In this document: in pieces, positions 42,939 to 52,509 of the stretch
How positions within the stretch are numbered: the first letter of the stretch is position 1
Layout of the letters: each line of letters begins with the position of its first letter
Assembly (NCBI GenBank): GCA_037367405.1
Contig: JAZKJV010002949.1
Span: forward strand, 310,001-374,000
Direction of reading: 5' to 3'
Source of the DNA: Ottelia alismoides
Lineage: Eukaryota > Streptophyta > Magnoliopsida > Alismatales > Hydrocharitaceae
Length of the DNA stretch: 64,000 bases
Program-made: the position numbers and the translations under genes
Notes under the pieces: generated by a model
Database searches by the model: none
Seen by the model: only the letters and a program-made list of their open reading frames with translations
Told to the model about the DNA's origin: nothing

Positions 42939-43071
42939 CGAGTCTATAAAAACCGGACGAATCGAGGTCCATTGGATCGTCTGGGCGAATCGAGGTCCAT
43001 TGGATCGAGTCTATAAAAACCGGACGAATCGAGGTCCATTGGATCGTCTGGGCGAATCGAGGTCCATTGGA
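42939..43071. repeat. 67-bp tandem repeats, left promoter half
   Basis: Mirror of 43232-43364. Confidence 0.9.
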
Positions 43072-43231
43072 TCGTCCATTGGATCGAGGTTCAATAACAA
43101 ATTGAATCGAGGTCCCTTGTTACAATTTGTTATGAGTGTGGGACCTGCACCGGTGCAGGTCCCACACTCATAACAAATTGTAACAAGGGACCTCGATTCA
43201 ATTTGTTATTGAACCTCGATCCAATGGACGA

Positions 43232-43364
43232 TCCAATGGACCTCGATTCGCCCAGACGATCCAATGGACCTCGATTCGTCCGGTTTTTATAGACTCGATC
43301 CAATGGACCTCGATTCGCCCAGACGATCCAATGGACCTCGATTCGTCCGGTTTTTATAGACTCG
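43232..43364. repeat. 67-bp tandem repeats, right promoter half
   Basis: Two copies (43232-43298 and 43299-43364) of a unit starting TCCAATGGACCTCGATTCG and ending GGTTTTTATAGACTCG. Each holds two copies of a shorter ATCCAATGGACCTCGATTCG word. Confidence 0.92.
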
Positions 43365-43436
43365 TCCGGTTTTTTAAGGTGACGAGTCTATAAAAAGGGG
43401 TTCCATCCGTCTCCTAGGTCGATCTGCCACAATCTC

Positions 43437-44040
43437 ATGGACGGGTTTGTTCTTGCTGTGCTCTTGCTGTGCTTCATAGGAGCTCCATCTGTAGCAGCTA
43501 CTTTGATCTTAGCCTTCGTCAAGGTACTTGAGCTCATCCACTGACCCCCTTTCCTTTGTCTCTCGCGAGCCGTCTTTACTAATCACCGTCATCCTTCTTG
43601 TGGCCATCACTGCAGCGACAAAACCGTCCGGGTGATGTCGAGACTGTAAGTTTCTGAATAAAGGATCTCACTGATCCTTCCTTGCTTTCTTGATTGTCGA
43701 TTGTGATATGAACTTGCATCTCTTCTGACAGGGGCCTGCGTCAAGTGACGATGGGAATGACCCTGATTATGACACCCTGTACAAGGTGGGACTCATTCCC
43801 ATAACTGCGGGATTGGCAGGGATCTACGTCGGCCATGGCGATGCAAGTGCGCTATCCATCTCACTAAGCTTTTTATGCCTGGCATGCGGTCTTGCCTTGT
43901 TGACTGTTGCTTTTGGAACGAAGTGCTTCCGGGGCACCTCGCACTTCGCCAGGGCCGAGCTTGTCACTGTCATTACTGCGTTTGCGCTTGTCTTTGCTAC
44001 TGTGTTTTCGCGCACAACGGAGCTCTTGCTGTCCGCTTGA
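43437..44040 (+). CDS. Predicted three-exon gene, small membrane protein, right copy
   Basis: Not recognised as a known family. Exon 1 43437-43523 (29 codons from ATG; MDGFVLAVLLLCFIGAP...), donor AAG/GTACTT; exon 2 43616-43645 (10 codons) between TGCAG and GTAAG; exon 3 43732-44040 after CTGACAG, ending TGA. All introns are phase 0 and have GT-AG ends; CTAAT at 43579 may be a branch site. Product 141 residues: a hydrophobic N-terminal segment (about 4-28), an acidic loop (PASSDDGNDPDYD), then three hydrophobic stretches (VGLIPITAGLAGIYVG; SISLSFLCLACGLALLTVAF; ELVTVITAFALVFATVF), so probably a four-span membrane protein. A TATA box at 43389 and AATAAA at 44107 frame it. The exon model is inferred from splice signals only; a TE-captured gene or chance structure is possible. 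An identical mirror copy lies at 42263-42866. Confidence 0.6.
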
Positions 44041-44106
44041 TCTGTAGGATCCTCACCACGAGCCCCTTATCTCCTGTTGTACCTCGGTTTACCTTCTTAA
44101 CGGCTA

Positions 44107-44112
44107 AATAAA
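44107..44112 (+). terminator. Polyadenylation signal of the right-arm gene
   Basis: GGCTAAATAAAATC, 66 bases after the stop codon at 44038-44040. Confidence 0.5.
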
Positions 44113-44422
44113 ATCAATACCTAGACGTCTGAGAGTACTAGTTCTTGTCTGTAAACTTGATCTGTTTGAGAGTTCTGTGAGTCCATTAGGTATGTTGTTA
44201 TCTGTATTCGTCAGAGGGTCTGTTCAAATGTATGATTTGATGGGGTTCAAATACACAGTAGTCCTAATAAATGATCGAAGTAGGGCTGATCATTTATAAT
44301 AAAGTAAAAAATGTTTTTACTTTTTTTCCATGCAACGTGCTTCAATCTTGATGTAGGAAAAGTTATGAACACTTCTAAGCGGAGACCCCTCACCAGAATA
44401 GACTTGTTGAGAGGAAACCGAC

Positions 44423-44736
44423 CAGGGGCGGAACCAGGAATTTTAGGAAGGGGGGGCCAACTAAACAAAATAAATGATAGAGGGAGATAAAGTGAGCAAA
44501 ACCAATTTTCTAACAAAATATACATGTAAGGGATTCGAACCCTGGTTTGTTGGGTAGAGATAATAAGACTTTTCCAGTGCGACAATCAGCATTTAGTGAT
44601 ACTACTCGACATTGCTTGCTATATATTTAATACTTAAGCAGGGGCCATATCAAAATTTAATAACATTATATAAGAGAAATGTAACAATTAAGGAGGGGCC
44701 ATGGCCCCCCCAAACTATATGCTAGTTCCGCCCCTG
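44423..44736. mobile_element. Non-autonomous hAT element, 314 bp, right arm
   Basis: Mirror copy of 41567-41880, with TSD AAACCGAC at 44415-44422 and 44737-44744. Because both arms have it at the same mirror position with the same TSD, it was there before the arms were copied or homogenised. Confidence 0.93.
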
Positions 44737-44942
44737 AAACCGACTGTTGTTTGGACATGTAATGCAGTGTTGTGTGCCAAAGGGAATGTGCGTAGAAGTC
44801 ATTTGTTTGATGCCATGTAAGTGCACAAGTTCCCTCATACTTTGGATGGAAACACCAGTGGTACAACATGAAGCTCTTTGTCGTAACTTTTTTTGAACAG
44901 TCCACGGGTGATCATTAGAGACTAGGGATCAACTACGAATTC

Positions 44943-45540
44943 ATTAAATGAATATCACGACTACATGTTGAGAAGGAAAACGTCTAGGACTGTCAACATT
45001 AATTTTGGTAAAGAAATAAAGATGCATTTTGATGTGTATGTAAATGTGTTTCTCCTCGACAATGCTCGAGAACCGGCTCTTCCATCTTGCATGATTTTTA
45101 CTGCTCATATGGTATTGTGCATCATACTATATGTGATCATGCTTCTCAACGAAATGGGATTGATGAGCTTAAGCACAAACACATTTTCGATGTCGTGCAA
45201 ACGTTACTGTTTTATACCAATGTACCTCCTACCTATTAGACAGATGTCATTCTCATCGTTACCTATCTTATCAAGTACGTGCTCTCTTATGTTCTTGATA
45301 AGAAAATGTTTGTTGAGGTTGTGTTTCTTGATTGCTTGATCTATCATATTTTTCATTCTGTTTTTGTGGTGTGTTTCCTTCGTTCACATGATAGAGTGAC
45401 GAAGAGATGAACTTGTTGCTTGGGCAACTGAGTGTTTTATTAGTGTATGGTCGACATTAAAGGGGGTATTGTCGCTACGATTCAAGCTCAAAACACATAC
45501 ATATGTAAACTCCTTTGAATACATACCTTTCTTTCCCATT
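44943..45540 (+). pseudogene. Copia integrase relic, right arm
   Basis: Readable blocks, in changing frames: KEIKMHFDVYVNVFLLDNARE (second catalytic Asp region), YGIVHHTICDHASQRNGIDE with LKHKHIFDVVQTLL (the QQNGVAERKHRH block), VTYLIKYVLSYVLDKKMF and a trace of the YSxTQKGYRC block near 45420-45520. RT and RNase H are missing before the LTR at 46015. Order along this strand is integrase relic, LTR, PBS, leader. Confidence 0.8.
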
Positions 45541-45939
45541 GAATTTACCTAAGATTTCTCTCTCCGTCTAATGGTCTTCTTGAGCCAATGTCACTTTAGT
45601 TTCTTGTTCCACCACCAACACCATGATCTCTTGAGGAATTTTTTCAATAACAAACACGTAAAGTGCCAGATAAGCTATATCTAGCGTGTACATTGCTTTC
45701 TATCTCCAAGGTAATATCCATAGAACGCTTAAGTTGTGCTTACAAATAGTACACAAACAAGTCTCTCCATAGTTCATACACCGGTGTTCTCACACTTATG
45801 TAATGAAGATTTCATAATCGAAGCCTGCATTGGAATATGAGATGGTGATTGTTATCTTTGTGGTACTTAGCCATTTGGGACCTCACCTACTGGTTGATGG
45901 AGGGATAGATGCAAGTGGATGAAGCATAATATTTGATGG

Positions 45940-46130
45940 GTATATCCGATGTATAAGGCTTGTATTTTAGGTGTTGAAACTAGTATATCCGATGTATACG
46001 GCTTGTATTTTAGGTGTTGAAACTATTAGATTGTCTTCTTAATGGAGGGTTAGATGCAAGTGGATGATGCATAATATTGATAGGTATATCAGATGTACAA
46101 GGCATGCATTTTAGGTGGAAACTATTAGAT
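45940..46130 (+). repeat. Local duplications at the right edge of the palindrome
   Basis: A 43-bp unit (GTATATCCGATGTATA ... GTTGAAACTA) is repeated at 45940-45982 and 45983-46025 with one difference. A longer, more diverged copy with the preceding GATGCAAGTGGATGATG sequence follows to about 46110. Confidence 0.85.
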
Positions 46131-46296
46131 TGTCTTCTGTTAGTTTATTCTCATTATCTTTTATGGCGTTATAAAGCCCTTCAAGGTCTGTTATGTAATT
46201 ATCATCACTTGGGCTTTAGGATTTCATGTTATATTAGAAATCATATAGCCCTTGAGTAAATCATTCCATTCATTCATTCTATAATTATTCTCCACA
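46015..46296 (+). repeat. Copia LTR at right edge of palindrome, with internal duplication
   Basis: Mirror partner of 40153-40331. The LTR proper resumes at TATTAGATTGTCTTCTGTTAG (46110) after an inserted duplicate and ends TATTCTCCACA at 46296. Compared with the left LTR there are numerous substitutions (for example ATGTTATATTAGAAATC against ACACTATATAAGAAACC). Confidence 0.75.
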
Positions 46297-46679
46297 TGGT
46301 ATGGTAGTCCTAGATCGAAGCATGTACCCTAATTCATGCTGCCACCTCTATCCCTTCCGCACACGTCTCATTCATGCAACAACTCCGTCCCATCGAGCTG
46401 CACGGTCCTCTTTCTCTCAAGTTATTGTATATGTCTTTCACACTGCTACAAGGCCCTGCACGAGACTCCTTCCCGTTGAAAAGCTGCTAGCTGTGCTAGG
46501 TGCCGCCAGGACCACTATGGGCCTAGCCCTCTCGCACCAAGGGGGCCTTCGCCTGCCGTCTCCGCAGGATCGCCACCTGGATCTCTGTTAGGGCCCCTGC
46601 TCCAGCATGTTCCAAGGGGCACGATCATTCTCGCACATCTCCAATCCCTCCAGGAATTCGCGTGTCATCACCTGTTGTG
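46297..46679 (+). other. Primer-binding site and leader relic, right copy
   Basis: TGGTATGGTAG at 46297 takes the place of the PBS; the following leader matches the left leader (for example CACCAAGGGGGCCTTCGCCTGCCGTC, split here as CACCAAGGGGGC and CTTCGCCTGCCGTC). It is cut at 46679 by the tandem copia element E. Confidence 0.7.
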
Positions 46680-47924
46680 TGTTGGACAAGCGAGCCCACG
46701 ACGAGCCATTATGCAATAAATGTTATTGCGAATAGCATTCCCTGATCTGAAATGAAGAATGAATAATTTGCATAATAGATCCCTCCATACAATTAGGGTT
46801 ATGTACCATGGTCGTCTTGATGATCATATAGCTGTTGATTCAATAATTGAATCATAGAGGTTGGTGTTTGGATGAATATCTAAAGAGTTAGATAGAGGAC
46901 TCATCAAGCACCGTCAAATGATTATTAAGAGATGATCTCCAGCATGAGTAGGAGATGGCAATCCTTTCTCACATAGGTTGATATCTGACCGACCTCTTGA
47001 TGCAGGTCCTCTGCATGGGAATAATGATTCGGAGGTGTCATATTAGTTAGGTCAAAGGGTTGACTTAACGAGATCGATATAACCAAAGTCCTATGTTGAA
47101 TGCTGTCACAGCATAGGCACACATCTTCTGACCAGAGACACTTGTGTTACTGTATGTCTAAGTGTGTACATTTGGCAGACCAATAGGTTGATGACCTAAC
47201 CAAGGTCTGTACACCGGCGAGTTGGTGTGCTTGTAAGGGCATATGAGTAATACGATCTCTCAAAGGGATCATACATGTTCACTTATGAATCGGAGGACAT
47301 GAGCTCACTCATGAGGTATTGGGAACAATCAAACTCCATGCATGGTCGTCGTGCTTTGGAAGCATGACTAGAATTTGAAGGTATGATATATGCTTTGGAA
47401 AAGCATATGATCTATACCAAATCCCAATGACCAAGATTGAAAAACTTGGTGATCAAACCCTGAAGAAGACAGTGTAAAATTGATCTTCATCTTCAGGTTG
47501 ATCATTGGTCTTCCAGTATGTAGGATGTGCAGGTATTGGGAATATCTGAGGGTGATGTGATCATAAACGATTGTATAACCACGACGCTTCCAGTTCGAGT
47601 GAGTGATGAAACATGTCTGGATTTTAGTGACTCCTCTCAGTAGAGAAGAAACTTGATCTTAGTCCAAGTGTTGGACATTGATCTGAATGTGATTCAGATG
47701 CAATGAGAAGATTAAGTATACGGACTTGATTTAATCAAGCATCTGTGGGAGGTCCGTTAGATCTGGATTTGAGATGAAATCTCAACATCCAAGTCACTAC
47801 ACGTGGAACAATACAATCGTCATGTCCTTATCTTTAAGTATCTGCGGAGAAGGCACATTATTCTTGAAGGAGTTCAAGAATAATTCCTATGATGAATTTA
47901 GTATCCAAGCAAGAAGGTCTTGAT

Positions 47925-48150
47925 GATTGAATAAGATTTAATTATCAAGTATAATATGAATGAGATTCATATTGTGAGAATGATTATCCAAGATAATTAA
48001 ATAGATTTAATTATCAAGTATAATATGAATAAGATTCATGATTGTCTAAGATAATTAAATGAGATTTAATTATCAAGTATAATATGAATAAGATTCATAT
48101 TGTGAGAACGATTATCCAAGATAATTAAATAGGATTTAATAATCAAGGAT
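47925..48150 (+). repeat. Tandem repeats of ~65-70 bp in LTR1
   Basis: Three to four copies of a unit with TTTAATTATCAAGTATAATA and TGAATAAGATTCAT, separated by AT-rich spacers. The same block is at 55935-56170 in LTR2. Confidence 0.88.
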
Positions 48151-48699
48151 AATCAGATCATGGATAGTGCTATCCTGAATATATGTGTATATTATAAATG
48201 GGATTTATAATATATCAGAGAGAGAGAGAGAAATATTGTAAATAGCATTTGTTAATTATTAATGTGGATCGGATCCACATTAGTTAATTAATTGAAAATG
48301 CAATTTACAAATTACTTTGGGATGTGAATATAATTCACATATTTTTCAATGGCATGATTGAAATATTCACAAATTAATTTGGAATTAATTTGGTGGATAT
48401 TATTGCAATAAAATATATTGCAATTTATTAAGAAATAATAAGATAAAATAAAAGGAGACAAAAATACCACCAAATAAGAGGTGTTGTTGTCTCTCTTTTT
48501 TTGTTATCATGTTATCTCTTAATAATTAATTTATGTTAATTAAATTGTGTTGATAATAATTCAACATATATTTATTTTAATATAAATTAATGTTGGTTTT
48601 TAACCAACAACAATCATGGCCGTTGATTGGCACATGGATTACCATAGCCGTTGGATCCATGTGAGCCATGGATTGAGATCCATTGGATCCCAAACTAAT

Positions 48700-48707
48700 A
48701 TATAAGT
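48700..48707 (+). promoter_or_regulatory. TATA box of copia E LTR1
   Basis: AATATATAAGTAGGG, ~45 bp after ATTGGATCCC. The LTR2 counterpart is at about 56764 (TATATAAGGAGGG). Confidence 0.55.
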
Positions 48708-49262
48708 AGGGAAACCCTATCCCTTGAAATTACATCAAGTAGATGCCTAATCTCTCTCTCTCTCTCATTCTCGTCCTCTCTCTCCCTCTCTCTAAGGTGG
48801 CCGACCATCTTTGTGTTGAGAAAGAGAGAAGTTCTCGCCTTCGCCTTCGACTACTCGAGGATCTCCATCTTTATTGGGGTTGCTTGCTCTAGAGGAAGAC
48901 GATGGATTTCGTTGGACGAAATCAGGAGATTCGAGGCTTGGATCTTCGTCGAGAATTGCGGGAGTCACGCGTCTCATCGTCGCGCCTGCAAGTGTTGTCT
49001 TCGTGGATCGGACTTGAGACAGGAGGATCTCTTGCTTTAGAGATCTCGTGATCGCAACCACGCTTTGAGAGGTATTTCTAATACTTTATGGTTTGATGAA
49101 ACGATCCAAGAAATATTCTTGTGATCATGTGGTTTCATCACATGTTTTAAAATTTTTAAATTCTGCAGCACCTTGCGACTAGTGCGACTAGTCGCCCCGA
49201 TCGCATAAGATGCGATCGTCACGCTTCCATGATACGCTTGAGGATTCTCAATATCCTACAAG

Positions 49263-49280
49263 TGGTATCAGATCCTTAGG
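49263..49280 (+). other. Primer-binding site, unit 1
   Basis: TGGTATCAGATCCTTAGG, two bases after the LTR; unit 2 has TGGTATCAGAGCCTTAGG (57330-57347), the better tRNA-Met match. Confidence 0.88.
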
Positions 49281-52200
49281 TTGAATTTTTTTTTGGATAT
49301 GATCCATGAACCAAGGACGACTTGGGTTTGAAAGGGTCGCAAAAGTTTTATCGCATTTGAATTTTTGCACCTCTGTCTAATTGATTTTTTCAGCACTGTT
49401 TAAATTGTTTAAACACGAAATATTTTATTGGATTTTGTTCCCCATTAAACAAGGAAACCACAGGATCTGAGTTTACTAAATTTAGATTTAATTTGCTCAA
49501 GATATGGTCTTTTGAATAAGCATGTATTCACTGTTGCGGGAACAACATAGCTGAACGTGATTAATTTGTTAATTACAGTTTTGACATGCCTCGAAATGCA
49601 TGAAATATCACTTGGATTCTGTTCTAAATCAAGTTAGAAATATTAGGAATCTGATTTTGTGAATTTTGGATTTAAATTGATCAAGATAAGTTAATCTTAG
49701 TGATTGGAGGTCACTGCTGGAAATTGACAAAACTTGATCATGAACCTAGTGATAGTCATTCAAACACGCTGATGAAAATTAATTGGTAATTTTCTGAAAC
49801 TGGTTATTGATAAATATTTGTTAAATGTTTAAAGATGATAATCAATTCCTTGAATGACATCCCTCTAAATCATAATGATAAGATAGTTGATCTTGATCAT
49901 TGGTTAATTTGAAATCAACAACAAACATTGTTTTCATGCAAAACCCTAGGTCATCCTACAATAGTTGTAGGACAACTTTTACATGCAAAACACTCTTGCT
50001 TGAATAGGATTAGGGATTTGTTTAGCAAATCTCCTTATAATATAATCAAAATTGTTTTGATGTATATTATATGGTATAATTTCGGTCGAAAGACCGATGA
50101 GCATCTCAAAGTACATGATGATCTATCTGGCATTATCCTTTCCTGAGGTGGATATGGTGTCTAGTTGGAGAGCATTGGGGTAGCGGGTTGCAACGTATGT
50201 GGTCCGTCCCACTCTTGCTGGTACTGGCCATGACAGCGGGTAGGAACTGGATAATGCCGGAGAAATCATAGTGGATTTTTCTAATTATGAAAATTCGAAA
50301 TAATACGTACTTTGAGATTATACCTACTATTCAAGTAAAATTCAAAGTTTGTTGATTGAAAATTGGATTGATAATTAATTTAATGTGATTAAATTAATTA
50401 TATCCTATTAAAACACTCTATTATGAATAGATGTGTATTTCCCTTGGAAGAATTAATTATGTGAATATGATTCACGATAATTAATTAAAATTTGAATAAG
50501 AGGTGGAGGATCACATAAGTGTCATCCATGGTCTCCCGTCAAGGCAAAGAATTTCGTCGCCAAAAGTTGTATATAGGAGATGCCTGTCCGAAGTGACAGA
50601 TCCTATATACAATTATTTGGATCGGGTTCTTTGCTTCTCGAAAGAGTAAGGCCGTATACGTAGTGACCCCAATATCGGATCCTCATATTATTGGGGCGAT
50701 ATTGGATTGCGTATAGAGAGTATTAAGCATGTTGACGGTTGGTTCAATTAATAACGGGTCAACATCACCTTAAGGGTTGTGGGCCCAGGTATTAAAGACC
50801 GAATTGGGAGATGCAAGTTGGACTTGTAAGGTGGAATGTGTTCCCGCTTCTTTTTATCGTAGTCACATGTTCTCATATTATTGAGATGTGACAAAGATAG
50901 GAAAGGAGATCCCAGATCTTGCTAGAGATATAATGGTAAGAATATCTCTTACATTGAAAGTGATTAAGGGAATGAACTTTCATTGTTGACAAGGAAAAAC
51001 AACTTTGATATAAAAATTTTTAAATCAAAGTAAAATATGTATATATAATATATATACCCTTATGCAAATTTCTTATTTCACATAATCCTTCATTTATCCC
51101 GCTCAATGTTATACTCAATAATAGCTAGTAAAATATCATGGATTGGACTCATGATCCAGATATTGTACTTGCAATTGGACACATAATGTATGTGGTTGCA
51201 ATGTGCAAGTTTCCTCAACATAATGAGGAATGACAATTAAATAAGACAATAAGACTTCACCTTAGGTTTGTATGTCTCTATATTCTTGATCTTTCATCGA
51301 GTGTACTTTGCAAGTGACATATCGATGATGATCGCAATTGTCAAAATAATCCTTATAAAATCTAAGAAGATGTTCTGGCATAAATATGTGCTCTAGACAT
51401 TTAATTATGAATGGCATGGTTCTCTGCATTATGCAGAATGGTAGCTCGAAAGAGATGATGTATTCAAAATATTTGAATACCTACCTGAACCTATGTATCT
51501 AAGAGTTAATATGTATGTAGATATGATGAGTGTCATCATTCTACTGTCTATACTCTAGTCATTCATGAAGCTTCATATCAATCATTTTGTATGAATTTAA
51601 TGAACCATGTATAAATGATGAAATGCTCTTACATTGAATTCTTTTGAATTTAACATAAGAGATCCTTAGTCTTAAGCAATGGTTGCTTATAGATAAAGGG
51701 AGCACAGTGGAAGCATGGGTCAGACCTTAGATGAGAAGGATAGTCAAAGAGTTGACCATACTTCTATGACTTCCATATGCCATCCCAAGAGTTGGATGAA
51801 TGCCTATACTGCAATAACTTGATGTGTTGATAGTATGACTATCAAGTCTGTTTAGAATCCTTAGAGAAGGACTCAGATAGTGCATCATAATAATCTATAA
51901 CTACATTGACCATTGAAATTGACTTGCTTATTTGATAAGATAAAGTCTAATAATCGTATCTCAATCTTCTTACAACACTTGCAATGTGTTGCACTTTTAG
52001 AAGACTGAAAAAAATTTGATCTTAAGGTTTAATAGTCATCTACATGAATATTGATGCAATTGTTGCAACAATCTCTGTTGGATAGATAGACTTCATATTC
52101 TCAGTGGGAGAGCCCTTAGTCTTGGAGAATGTCTTTATGACATGGATATTGGAATACACTCATTGTTTGTTTCTAAATGTTGGAAATAAACATGAATTAT

Positions 52201-52500
52201 GAGATAGAACTATCACAAAGAGTTATGATGGATATATTTCGGATAGTAATCTAACATCTAGTGAACTCTACAAAATTAGAAAATTAATGAATGGTTCATT
52301 AAGATTTCTGATATTGAAAATTAAAACCTCTGTAAGATCAATAGGAGGATAAAGATCATTTGACAATGATTTGGCATCAAGTTTTGGATATATGTCTGCT
52401 GATGAGATCAATAGACTAGTAATATATGAAACTTTAGAATGTCTAAAATTTCAAATCTTACATACTTGTGAATATTGTATTCGAAGAATATGCAATACAC
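49281..52500 (+). other. 5' part of interior, unit 1, no readable gag
   Basis: I cannot read gag or protease in any frame. The stretch holds a 95-nt nested hairpin (50542-50636). A 72-codon open stretch at 49928-50146 recurs in unit 2 but has no recognised domain. Confidence 0.6.
50542..50636 (+). other. Nested 95-nt hairpin, unit 1
   Basis: Three stems in register: AGGCAAAGAA (50542) with TTCTTTGCTT (50627), TTGTATATAGGA (50567) with TCCTATATACAA (50601), and CTGTC (50584) with GACAG (50595). Same structure in unit 2 at 58605-58699 with changes only in loops. Confidence 0.75.
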
Positions 52501-52509
52501 CATTCTCGT

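Larger units (their letters stand above)
40321..43151 (+). repeat. Palindrome, left arm (2831 bp)
   Basis: Reverse complement of 43152-45982; position x corresponds to 86303 minus x. I compared several segments along the arms base by base and all translated frames and found no difference. There is no spacer: the axis is GGACCTGCACC/GGTGCAGGTCC between 43151 and 43152. Contents from the axis outward: half of the shared promoter, three-exon gene, hAT element, copia integrase relic. Beyond the arm, mirror homology continues with divergence. Confidence 0.95.
42867..43436. promoter_or_regulatory. Shared bidirectional promoter at the palindrome axis
   Basis: 570 bp, itself a perfect palindrome, between the two head-to-head genes. 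TATAAAAA at 43389-43396 (+) and 42907-42914 (-), each ~40-50 bp before an ATG, are the likely TATA boxes. Each half has two 67-bp repeats with TCCAATGGACCTCGATTCG words. The axis itself is GTGTGGGACCTGCACC mirrored. Confidence 0.6.
43152..45982 (-). repeat. Palindrome, right arm (2831 bp)
   Basis: Mirror of 40321-43151. The exact match ends at 45982, where the right side has a 43-bp duplication and then continues with diverged homology to the left side. Confidence 0.95.
46680..49260 (+). repeat. LTR1 of copia E (2581 bp)
   Basis: TGTTGGACAAGCGAGCCCAC to CTCAATATCCTACA. Contains a tandem-repeat block (47925-48150), a promoter region with CCGTTGGATCC (48650) and TATATAAG (48700), a CT-rich R region and two strong dyads near the 3' end (49174-49218). 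Confidence 0.9.

Noticed and set aside
43100..43200. CRISPR-like or integron-like repeat array at the palindrome centre
   Set aside because: Repeats are nested mirror and tandem units in a plant context without spacers or cas-type genes; they are explained by the palindrome and the 67-bp tandem units.
47925..48150. Satellite array
   Set aside because: The 65-70 bp repeats are limited to 3-4 copies within each copia E LTR, so they are an LTR-internal tandem repeat, not a chromosomal satellite.
49928..50146. 72-codon ORF repeated at 57993-58211
   Set aside because: It recurs only because the two copia E units are close copies; differences are not biased to third positions and include non-conservative changes. 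No recognised domain.
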